From a virus: DNA of 46,274 bases. Positions within the stretch are counted from its first letter, which is position 1. Each line of letters opens with the position of its first letter. Positions 12,853 to 17,960 of this stretch are shown here, piece by piece. The DNA lies in the IMG/VR virus record IMGVR_UViG_3300010430_000093, positions 1 to 46,274 of that record. One strand, written 5' to 3'. Below the pieces are notes generated by a model that did not search any database, was not told the DNA's origin, and worked only from the letters and a program-made list of their open reading frames with translations. A program made the position numbers and the translations under genes.

Positions 12853-13205
12853 AATCTCCTTTTACACGTTAGAGTCGCGAGACCTCAGTTTTTCGACAGG
12901 TGGCCTATTGTCGTTGCCGTGCTTGCCCGGCAATCGCTCCGAGTCCGAAGACCGTCGCTTTATTCGGTTTTCCTGACCGACGGAAACCGCCCCGCATCAA
13001 GAACCCCTAATAGGGTGAGTGTCCAGTCTTATCGGATGGGCTTAGCATTTTCACCATCTTACAAACCTTTCACTCGCTATACCGTAGCAGTCATCCCCTA
13101 AGCGGGCCTTACTTTTGGTCAGCAGGCTAGAGCATTCTTCCAACGGTGCTTTTCCGCGTGTTACGGGGCTTTTAGCTAGGCCCCATGCTCTAATCCATGT
13201 AACGT
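12853..13205 (-). ncRNA. Possible structured RNA, ~350 nt, family not recognised
   Basis: A gene-free stretch of higher GC ending at a strong leftward terminator. Leftward reading shows nested stems: TAGAGCAT/ATGCTCTA enclosing GGGGC/GCCCC; GCTA/TAGC; CCCTA-TT-AGGG; CGGTTT/AAACCG overlapped by CCGTCG/CGACGG (a pseudoknot geometry); TTGCCG/CGGCAA. Frames crossing it (12742-13101 plus, 13051-13371 minus) lack ribosome sites and cover repeats, so I reject them as genes. It has none of the signatures I know for tRNA, tmRNA, RNase P or group I/II introns. A weak TACTAT -10 lies at 13206-13211. GOLLD/ROOL-like phage RNAs are a comparison to try. Confidence 0.45.
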
Positions 13206-13247
13206 ATAGTACGCTCTTGAGAAAAATACACCATAAGGGGAAATACG

Positions 13248-13352
13248 TATTGACACCAGGTTCTAAGCCGGGCACCCTCGCACCTGCGAGGGTCTCCAAA
13301 TGCGAATGAGACGTATTCTCATTCGGACACCCTCGCGGGGCGAGGGTGTCCG
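13248..13352. repeat. GGACACCCTCG / Fur-like repeat cluster 3
   Basis: In order: half-site TATTGAC (13248); hairpin GGGCACCCTCGC-ACCT-GCGAGGGTCTCC (13269-13296); Fur-like palindrome CGAATGAGA...TCTCATTCG (13303-13325); perfect hairpin CGGACACCCTCG-CGGGG-CGAGGGTGTCCG (13324-13352). The leftward reading repeats the cassette order seen at 14592-14731, but no TATAAT-type promoter is seen. Confidence 0.65.
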
Positions 13353-13405
13353 GTCCGGAGGCCCGTGTCAAGTCTTTTTTGCAAATAAAAAACTTGACAA
13401 ATGAA

Positions 13406-13431
13406 AAGGCCCGTGGTATACCACGGGCCTT
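13406..13431 (-). terminator. Leftward terminator of 13465-14513 cluster
   Basis: 26-bp perfect palindrome, half-arm AAGGCCCGTGGTA, followed by TTTT on the minus strand. Confidence 0.75.
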
Positions 13432-13464
13432 CCCTTCTCCCTGCCGACTATTCCCTCCTAGTGG

Positions 13465-13700
13465 CTAAGAATTAGATTGTACTGATCGAAACGCAGAACC
13501 AAAAAATCCGAGTGTTGCACCTAACTGAAAATCAGTTAAGTTTACTCCGGCTAATTCTCGAAGTGTATCAGTGACGTAGGGAAACCATGCACCAACAATC
13601 CAACCAGAAACGCCACCTAAAACGCGCTAACTATCATCGCAAGAAATACAAAAATTAATCCAACGATAGCAACACCACAACCTGCTGCCAATTTATCCAT
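13465..13700 (-). pseudogene. Small membrane protein gene split by a -1 frameshift
   Basis: Frame 1 (13617-13700) encodes MDKLAAGCGVAIVGLIFVFL plus AMIVSAF and stops at TAG. One base back at GCGTTTTAG, the next frame runs on to 13465 with LGGVSGWIVGAWFPYVTD ... FQLGATLGFFGSAFRS, which has no start codon of its own but looks like a real two-span phage membrane family. Either ribosomes slip -1 on the T4 run, or a T has been lost by mutation or sequencing. The ATG overlaps the stop of the upstream gene as TAATG. Confidence 0.5.
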
Positions 13701-13945
13701 TACCTTTTCCTTTTAATTTTTGAAACTTTGTTACCACACACAGGACACTTTTTCCAAGTCAAATCCTTTTCCAGTCCCTCCCAATTACAGAGATAAACTT
13801 TGCAGCGGTATTGTTGCTGATTAGCGTAATCCGCAAAATCTTCTTTTGCCTTACGTGCCCAGTTATCCCAGTCGATTGATTTAGGCTTAAGCCAACGTGT
13901 ATCGGTTTCCAATAACCCGATATTTAAACCCATGTTTTTAATCAT
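13700..13945 (-). CDS. Hypothetical zinc-knuckle protein, 81 aa
   Basis: MIKNMGLNIGLLETDTRW start; the C-terminal part has CKVYLCNW and CPVCGNKVSKIKRKR, a possible four-Cys zinc site with a basic tail. The frame is open to 13984, but the ATG at 13945 overlaps the stop of the 28-aa peptide gene (ATGA), so it is chosen. Function unknown. Confidence 0.6.
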   Translation of the reverse strand: MIKNMGLNIGLLETDTRWLKPKSIDWDNWARKAKEDFADYANQQQYRCKVYLCNWEGLEKDLTWKKCPVCGNKVSKIKRKR

Positions 13946-14028
13946 GCTGTAAACACCGCAAGGGCAATCAATAAAAATAAACAAATGATTGCAAGCGCAT
14001 CTAAAAAATCTCTGCTTCTAGTCCTCAT
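13942..14028 (-). CDS. Tiny membrane peptide, 28 aa
   Basis: MRTRSRDFLDALA followed by IICLFLLIALAVFTA: a basic head and one span, much like the 26-aa peptide at 11907-11987. It is coupled at both ends (11-nt overlap upstream, ATGA downstream). Confidence 0.5.
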   Translation of the reverse strand: MRTRSRDFLDALAIICLFLLIALAVFTA

Positions 14029-14206
14029 CTGGAAACACCTCCAAAATATCAAGAACCCTAATCCATGAACCCCAACCAACTCGGCCTTTCTTTATACCAA
14101 CTCTTAAAAATTTTTCAGAGGGAGACAATTCAAAAATTTGACATTTTTCAATTGTGCCGTCTATATTAGCAAGAATTTTTGAACCTATTTCAATTTCACA
14201 AGACAT
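14018..14206 (-). CDS. Hypothetical beta-rich protein, 62 aa
   Basis: Strand-rich small protein (IEIGSKILANIDGTIEKC, KFLRVGIKKGRVGWGSWIRV), probably an SH3-like or KOW-like barrel by appearance. Start lies inside the 3' end of the SprT-like gene (11-nt overlap). Unknown function. Confidence 0.6.
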   Translation of the reverse strand: MSCEIEIGSKILANIDGTIEKCQIFELSPSEKFLRVGIKKGRVGWGSWIRVLDILEVFPDED

Positions 14207-14513
14207 AAGTTTTATCCATGGTTACACCGAAAGAAAATTTGTTATATTGTTTTTTAAACTCTTTACCGTGATCGTCGTAATTAGTAAAGCCTAAAAATTC
14301 GTCGATATATTGATGTATTATTTCATGATAAATCAATTCAGTTACAGCAATATACCCTTTTGTATCTGCTAGATTAAAATGCATTGCAATACCATCATAT
14401 TTTGCATGATCGTCTCGCATACGGGAAAAGAAGAATTTAGGTTCAGTTAGTACGCCTCCAAAATTACGGGTGTTTAACTTCTTATAAATTCTTTTTACCG
14501 TTTCTAGTTTCAA
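14196..14513 (-). CDS. SprT-like zinc metalloprotease, minimal, 105 aa
   Basis: The zinc site HEIIH is at residues 63-67 (H63, E64, H67) and a probable third ligand H82 is in DDHGKEF, giving HExxH-N14-H as in SprT/Spartan-type proteases. The N-terminus VKRIYKKLNTRNFGGVL is typical of the short SprT core; the C-terminal zinc ribbon of longer family members is missing. It is cytoplasmic. SprT relatives cut DNA-bound or crosslinked proteins; in a phage it might clear host proteins from DNA, which is inference. Own promoter at 14538-14566. Confidence 0.75.
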   Translation of the reverse strand: MKLETVKRIYKKLNTRNFGGVLTEPKFFFSRMRDDHAKYDGIAMHFNLADTKGYIAVTELIYHEIIHQYIDEFLGFTNYDDHGKEFKKQYNKFSFGVTMDKTYVL

Positions 14514-14537
14514 TCTATTTCTCCAAAGTGATAACGA

Positions 14538-14566
14538 AATATATCATAAATTTACATGTGTGTCTA
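14538..14566 (-). promoter_or_regulatory. Leftward promoter for SprT-like gene
   Basis: Minus strand TAGACA, 17-nt spacer, TATATT; the ribosome site TTGGAGAAATAG lies about 15 nt further. Confidence 0.55.
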
Positions 14567-14591
14567 GCCCCTTACATAGAACCAGGGGTAT

Positions 14592-14617
14592 GTCAATAGG
14601 TAGATATACCTATTGAC
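14592..14617. repeat. GTCAATAGGTA palindrome, copy 3
   Basis: Same 11-bp arms and 26-bp length as copy 2 (12588-12613), with a GATA centre instead of GTTA. Confidence 0.65.
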
Positions 14618-14631
14618 TGGTCCGGCTACGC

Positions 14632-14661
14632 CGGACACCCTCGCACCTGCGAGGGTGTCCG
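14632..14661. repeat. GGACACCCTCG hairpin, leftward cassette at 14.7 kb
   Basis: Perfect stem CGGACACCCTCGC/GCGAGGGTGTCCG, loop ACCT on the plus strand (AGGT on the transcribed minus strand, identical to the 12761-12788 hairpin). Confidence 0.7.
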
Positions 14662-14688
14662 AATGAGAATGAGACGCATTCGCATTCG
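14660..14688. promoter_or_regulatory. Fur-box-like palindrome D
   Basis: Arms CGAATGAGAATG and CATTCGCATTCG pair at 11 of 12 positions around 5 nt. Lies about +8 to +37 of the leftward promoter at 14703-14731. A looser Fur match than palindromes A, B and E. Confidence 0.5.
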
Positions 14689-14702
14689 GGGGTCCGGAGA
14701 GG

Positions 14703-14731
14703 CTTATAACATACCTCTACGCTAATGTCAA
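14703..14731 (-). promoter_or_regulatory. Leftward promoter of hairpin cassette
   Basis: Minus strand TTGACA, 17-nt spacer, TATAAG. Overlaps the last codons of the gene at 14728-14937. Directs transcription into the Fur-like palindrome and the AGGT-loop hairpin, and might extend to the SprT-like gene. Confidence 0.65.
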
Positions 14732-14937
14732 GCAGTAGTTATACCTACCCTTTCAGCATAGGCACGACGTAGCTTGTTGCGATCACGCTTGCGACACTTC
14801 ACAAGCTTATCCTCAAGCTCCAGGTTTGACATTGTGCCAGTTCCCTGGCCCGATTTTCTACCGCCGATTTTATTCTTAATTCTAACGGCGATTGATTTTG
14901 CGCCTGATTGTATAACTCTCTTTCCGAATTTAGGCAT
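14728..14937 (-). CDS. Basic hypothetical protein, 69 aa
   Basis: Very basic (GKRVIQSGAKSIAVRIKNKI, KCRKRDRNKLRRAYAERVG), no membrane span; nucleic-acid binding is plausible. Its start overlaps the upstream stop by 8 nt. Unknown family. Confidence 0.6.
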   Translation of the reverse strand: MPKFGKRVIQSGAKSIAVRIKNKIGGRKSGQGTGTMSNLELEDKLVKCRKRDRNKLRRAYAERVGITTA

Positions 14938-15196
14938 TGTGTAACATCCTCAGGTTGTCTTCGCTAGGATTGCGAAGGTAATTACGGAAGGCCTCATAAG
15001 TGCTTGTCTTATAGAGCCAGATATCATCCCAGAGTCGATAGATGCTATGCCAAGAAACTCCGCAAGACATACCAATGCTATTTCGAGGATCGTGTCCGTG
15101 TTGTGTTCCTCTTTCCATAGCATCGGCCATAAACTCAGGGGAATAATCTTTGCGGTATTCTTCACGTTCGCTTACGCTGCACTGGTAGTTGTTCAT
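14930..15196 (-). CDS. Hypothetical protein, 88 aa
   Basis: MNNYQCSVSEREEYRKDYSP, then GMSCGVSWHSIYRLWDDIWL and a C-terminal helix. TTTGGGAGAAGTCG precedes the ATG and a consensus promoter lies at 15221-15249. No recognisable domain. Confidence 0.65.
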   Translation of the reverse strand: MNNYQCSVSEREEYRKDYSPEFMADAMERGTQHGHDPRNSIGMSCGVSWHSIYRLWDDIWLYKTSTYEAFRNYLRNPSEDNLRMLHNA

Positions 15197-15220
15197 TCGA
15201 CTTCTCCCAAATAATAATTA

Positions 15221-15249
15221 ATTATATCATATTAACCTAACTGTGTCAA
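15221..15249 (-). promoter_or_regulatory. Leftward perfect consensus promoter
   Basis: Minus strand TTGACA, 17-nt spacer, TATAAT; drives 14930-15196 and 14728-14937. Confidence 0.8.
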
Positions 15250-15327
15250 GTCGATAATTACGCATGTAACATATTTACAAAATGCTGCGTAGGGGTACTG
15301 GCGCAAAAATATGTTCCACATGAGGGA

Positions 15328-15387
15328 ATGCGAATATTCGCATATGCGAATATTAGTATATTCGTATATTCGTATATTCGTATATTC
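15328..15387. repeat. AT-rich palindrome and 8-bp tandem repeats
   Basis: Perfect 16-bp palindrome at 15328-15343 (half-arm ATGCGAAT, as in Fur-like palindrome A), then ATATGCGAATATT, then four perfect tandem copies of GTATATTC (15356-15387). Rest of 15250-15580 shows no gene. Confidence 0.6.
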
Positions 15388-15584
15388 ATATATGCTAATC
15401 TCCGACTGAACCCCTAATAGTATCACATGAAACCATTTTATGGCATAAGGGAAAGTACCTATATTCAGAACGCTCATTCTGTGCTAGTGATCAGTTCTTA
15501 CAGTCATTTCTGTATGGACAGAAATGACGGCCAGAAGTTGTGCAGTGCACCATGAGAATCGTAATACGAATGATTCGCATTCCG

Positions 15585-15620
15585 CCGAGGGTATCCGAGG
15601 GTGTCCGACATATGTCGGAC
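15585..15620. repeat. GGACACCCTCG repeats, cluster 5
   Basis: CGAGGGTATCC (15586) and CGAGGGTGTCC (15597), inverse copies of the repeat word, then the 18-bp perfect palindrome GTCCGACAT/ATGTCGGAC (15603-15620). Confidence 0.6.
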
Positions 15621-15626
15621 GGGCGC

Positions 15627-15653
15627 GGATGAGAATGATTATCATTCGCATCC
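15627..15653. promoter_or_regulatory. Fur-box-like palindrome E
   Basis: Arms GGATGAGAATGAT and ATCATTCGCATCC around one base, one mismatch. The core GAGAATGATTATCATT is a strong Fur-box match (15 of 19 to the classical box). Confidence 0.6.
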
Positions 15654-15687
15654 CTGGCTCCCAGGGCCGCCAGGCCTAAGCACAAAA

Positions 15688-15710
15688 AAGCCCCGCACAT
15701 GGCGGGGCTT
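15688..15710 (-). terminator. Leftward terminator of 15728-16654 operon
   Basis: AAGCCCCGC/GCGGGGCTT stem with six T on the minus strand, 18 nt after the last gene. Confidence 0.85.
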
Positions 15711-15727
15711 AGGATCGCGCCAGAATT

Positions 15728-15916
15728 TCAATCGGCGTAAGGATAAAACTGATCGATGATAATCAGGACAGACACAAACACGGTTACGGCCAATGCGGTC
15801 CAGAGTTTTTCAGCGATCAGGATATACAACATCAGTACCATGCCTCCGATTGCCGCCAGTCCGAAAGTTAAAAGGATGATCCAAGTCGCGAGTCGTTCGA
15901 GTCGTTCGAGTTCCAT
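15728..15916 (-). CDS. Two-span membrane protein, 62 aa
   Basis: MELERLERLATWI, then two spans (LLTFGLAAIGGMVLMLYILI and ALAVTVFVSVLIII). A GTG at 15925 is possible, but ATG 15916 overlaps the upstream TAA (TAATG) with AAGG 8 nt before. Holin-sized, though there is no lysis gene nearby; unknown. Confidence 0.6.
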   Translation of the reverse strand: MELERLERLATWIILLTFGLAAIGGMVLMLYILIAEKLWTALAVTVFVSVLIIIDQFYPYAD

Positions 15917-16143
15917 TATGCCCACCTTCTCAAATCTTCAATTTCGGCCTGAAGTTCGATTGCCTCAAGTTCCTGCTGTTCGAGTTCTGCGTCCTGCTGA
16001 CGCCACCAATCGCGGTCGTCAGTGTGATTTTGTGTATCGAAGTGCAGCGTCTGGAGTTCCTCGGTCGTATTCTCTAGTCGCATCAATTCGATTCCCTGCT
16101 CGAGTTCCTGAATCTCGATATCGATTTGTTTGAAGTATCCCAT
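15916..16143 (-). CDS. Coiled-coil protein, 75 aa
   Basis: Almost wholly helical and acidic (IDIEIQELEQGIELMRLEN; AELEQQELEAIELQAEIEDL), predicted coiled coil. GGGGGATGAC before ATG. Codons are GC-rich relative to virion genes. Possibly a partner of the downstream membrane protein; unknown. Confidence 0.6.
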   Translation of the reverse strand: MGYFKQIDIEIQELEQGIELMRLENTTEELQTLHFDTQNHTDDRDWWRQQDAELEQQELEAIELQAEIEDLRRWA

Positions 16144-16152
16144 GTCATCCCC

Positions 16153-16398
16153 CTATACGTAAGCATTTTCTCGTATTTCAGGGTCTTCCGAACGCGCCAA
16201 TGCTTGTGGAACATCGTGCCAGTTCGGCCAAACCTTTTCGAGAGTATCGACCAAAGATTGAATATCTTTGTCGCAAAGTCTAATGGTTATCTGCTCTCTT
16301 GTTTCTTGGTTGAAAAATCCAACCATGCAAAAAACAAATCGCGGTGAGGAAGGTAGCAGGTAAAAAATAGCTGAAACACAGTTTAAGTAATCAAACAT
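16153..16398 (-). CDS. Hypothetical protein, 81 aa
   Basis: Start at ATG 16398 (MFDYLNCVSAIFYLL) because GGAG, overlapping the end of the upstream gene, lies 6 nt before it; a much longer frame to 16695 covers the upstream gene in another frame and is spurious. The core TREQITIRLCDKDIQSLVDTL looks like a small alpha/beta fold, with an Arg/Glu-rich end. Confidence 0.6.
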   Translation of the reverse strand: MFDYLNCVSAIFYLLPSSPRFVFCMVGFFNQETREQITIRLCDKDIQSLVDTLEKVWPNWHDVPQALARSEDPEIRENAYV

Positions 16399-16399
16399 T

Positions 16400-16654
16400 T
16401 TATTCTCCATCGTTACAGTAGATGATATTAACCATGTCGCTAACGGCATGGTTGAGCGACATGATGTGGTAGTCGCGCTCGTATTGGTTTTCGATTTCCT
16501 GTTCCTCCGTGTAAACGGTTGCGACCACGCGGAAATAGTACCCGCCGGTCTTGTCGTAATTCGATTGATAGCAATCGAGTTTGCAGAGTCGCTCAAGTTT
16601 AGAAGTCTCAATGCGATCAGTAGGCTGAGCAAAATTCGGTAAATCAGTAGGCAT
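16400..16654 (-). CDS. Hypothetical protein, 84 aa
   Basis: MPTDLPNFAQPTDRIETS, then GGYYFRVVATVYTEEQEIEN and NHAVSDMVNIIYCN. AAGGGGATTACT before the ATG. First gene of the leftward 15728-16654 operon. Function unknown. Confidence 0.65.
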   Translation of the reverse strand: MPTDLPNFAQPTDRIETSKLERLCKLDCYQSNYDKTGGYYFRVVATVYTEEQEIENQYERDYHIMSLNHAVSDMVNIIYCNDGE

Positions 16655-16701
16655 AGTAATCCCCTTGCTTTGGCTAGTTGAAATAAAGTTTCCATACAGA
16701 A

Positions 16702-16729
16702 ATTATACAGTGAGTCAACAGAATAACAA
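16702..16729 (-). promoter_or_regulatory. Leftward promoter of 15728-16654 operon
   Basis: Minus strand TTGTTA, 16-nt spacer, TATAAT. Confidence 0.55.
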
Positions 16730-16789
16730 TACCTTTATAAGTCATTGAAAAACCAGGGATTCCTGGCCTTAGTTGCAGATGAAACAATG

Positions 16790-17009
16790 TTGGCATGACC
16801 GTTGCGTGTGCCAACGCAAGAATCATGCCAACCGGGCCTCGCGCGGACACCCTCGTTAGACCGATTGGCTATATGCAATCACCCCATATTGGCACGCTTA
16901 TTGCTATGCAAGAATCGTGCCAAGAAAATAGTTGGCACGCTTATTGCTATGCAAGAATCGTGCCAAGAAAAAAGTTGGCACGCTAATTGCTATGCAAGAA
17001 TCGTGCCAA
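16790..17009. repeat. Array of inverted sigma54-type (-24/-12) motifs
   Basis: Three near-identical 35-bp units at 16889-16923, 16932-16966 and 16975-17009, with a 43-bp period. Each reads TTGGCACG-N4-TTGC from both strands, the two TTGC boxes facing each other across TAT. A divergent fourth unit (16790-16832) has TTGGCATG-N4-TTGC in both directions around a longer centre. All eight motifs keep the GG-N10-GC spacing of sigma54 promoters, and the six in the three units fit TGGCACG-N4-TTGCW. No gene lies inside. A GGACACCCTCG copy is at 16844. Confidence 0.8.
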
Positions 17010-17023
17010 GGGGAGGGCGGTTA

Positions 17024-17038
17024 TTAGACTAAGTCTAA
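17024..17038. repeat. 15-bp perfect palindrome
   Basis: TTAGACT-A-AGTCTAA, just after the sigma54-type array; operator-like. Between it and 17117 I see nothing further. Confidence 0.45.
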
Positions 17039-17116
17039 GCCCCTATATTCTGACTATCCCACACGTAAACCATCACATAAAATCAGAATTTGCAATTAGG
17101 TGCTAAAATATAATAT

Positions 17117-17165
17117 ACCTAAACTAAAAATACTTCTTGACACGCTGCTAACACTATGTTATACT
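17117..17165 (+). promoter_or_regulatory. Rightward promoter of packaging/virion genes, with box
   Basis: Box ACCTAAACTAAAAATA at 17117-17132, TTGACA at 17137, 17-nt spacer, TATACT at 17160. The same box, spacing and CTTCTTGACACG context occurs at 20717. First promoter for the structural block. Confidence 0.8.
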
Positions 17166-17188
17166 ACTCTTATAATTAGGAGAAGTAA

Positions 17189-17398
17189 ATGAAATTTACA
17201 GTACAAGATAAAAATAACCAGATTCTCTATACGGGAACAAAGCAAGATTGTATGCATTTTATAAAGCGCAAAAAAATTAATAGGCAGGAGATTACTATCC
17301 AAAAATTTGATGATACTCCTACCCCACACGTTACTATTCCTGTTACTTCCGACACTCCGCCCCCTACTCCCGGATTCTTTAAAAGGTTCTTCAACTAA
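17189..17398 (+). CDS. Hypothetical protein, 69 aa
   Basis: AGGAGAAGTAAATG start. MKFTVQDKNNQILYTGTKQD followed by CMHFIKRKKINRQEITI: a small beta-rich domain that recalls short phage proteins with a translated-repeat fold; the C-terminus (PTPHVTIPVTSDTPPPTPG) is Pro-rich. First gene of the virion transcript, overlapping the next by one base. Unknown. Confidence 0.65.
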   Translation: MKFTVQDKNNQILYTGTKQDCMHFIKRKKINRQEITIQKFDDTPTPHVTIPVTSDTPPPTPGFFKRFFN

Positions 17399-17871
17399 TG
17401 TCAGATTACAATTTGCAACCCTACTCAGAGGATGCAATGCCTGAATCTATCAGCCCTGAAGGAGCAAGTATCGCAAATACATATTTGGCCAATGCTTGTT
17501 CTTTAAATGAAACCTCACGTAGTCTAGACTTACCCACGCATGAAATCGCTGCGACCCTCCAACAACCACTAGTAAAAACTTATGTTAACTCTATTCTTCG
17601 AGAGAATGGTTATCGACATATGGTAAAAATAGCTGAAAAACTGGACGAGTTAGTTGAATTAAAATGGGCTGAATTAGAAGAAGCAGAAATTGGTTCTAAT
17701 AAAGACATCGCTGATTTACTAGCGTTACACCATAAAATGCGTATGGATATGTCTAAATTATTACAAGCTGATGTTGAAAAACCTGGTCCCGGACGTGTGG
17801 CAAATACACAAGTTAATGTATATGGTGAAGGTAATTACGGAAAACTTATGGAGAAGTTAGTTAATGGCTGA
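17398..17871 (+). CDS. terS: Terminase small subunit (probable)
   Basis: 157 aa. The N-terminal part (EGASIANTYLANACSLNETSR through QQPLVKTYVNSIL) is a helix-turn-helix of the kind that recognises packaging DNA, followed by a helical oligomerisation region (IAEKLDELVELKWAELEEAE) and a tail that would touch the large subunit. Size and place, three genes before the large subunit, fit the family. Call rests on layout and fold impression, not on a unique motif. Confidence 0.7.
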   Translation: MSDYNLQPYSEDAMPESISPEGASIANTYLANACSLNETSRSLDLPTHEIAATLQQPLVKTYVNSILRENGYRHMVKIAEKLDELVELKWAELEEAEIGSNKDIADLLALHHKMRMDMSKLLQADVEKPGPGRVANTQVNVYGEGNYGKLMEKLVNG

Positions 17872-17959
17872 TTTTTTTATAGGTTTTTTTCTTGGAATAA
17901 TTTTTTGCTATATAATACTTAAATTAGCCGTATGGTATAGTATAAGGAGCGTATTTTAG
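17864..17959 (+). CDS. Tiny membrane peptide, 31 aa
   Basis: MADFFIGFFLGIIFCYIILK then LAVWYSIRSVF: one span with a short basic end. Its ATG overlaps the terS stop and the ribosome site of the next gene (AAGGAG) is inside it, so translation is coupled. One of several such peptides in this genome. Confidence 0.5.
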   Translation: MADFFIGFFLGIIFCYIILKLAVWYSIRSVF

Positions 17960-17960
17960 T

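Noticed and set aside
12742-13101. Rightward 119-codon open frame
   Set aside because: It starts in the Fur-like palindrome and crosses a hairpin, two terminators and the possible structured RNA; no ribosome site and no protein-like pattern.
12853-13205. RNase P, tmRNA or group I/II intron
   Set aside because: None of the conserved core words that I know for these RNAs is present on either strand.
13051-13371. Leftward 106-codon open frame
   Set aside because: Covers the GGACACCCTCG hairpins and the start of the structured RNA; composition reflects repeats, not protein.
15536-15555. NtrC-like site GTGCAGTGCACCA near the Fur-like palindrome
   Set aside because: Arms and spacing do not fit the NtrC consensus well enough; left as chance.
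15232-15700. Two leftward open frames (15232-15477 and 15491-15700)
   Set aside because: The first translates tandem repeats (IYEYTNIRIYEYTN), the second translates Fur-like and GGACACC repeats; both lack ribosome sites.
16399-16695. N-terminal extension of the 16153 leftward gene to 180 codons
   Set aside because: The extension lies in another frame over the better supported 84-aa gene; a clear ribosome site starts the short form at 16398.
16790-17009. CRISPR array
   Set aside because: Regular 43-bp period, but the spacers between the 35-bp units are only 8 bp and nearly the same; no spacer diversity and no cas genes.
16795-17032. Two rightward open frames over the sigma54-type array
   Set aside because: They are repeat translations (CYARIVPRK, MQESCQE) in two frames; the DNA pattern explains them.
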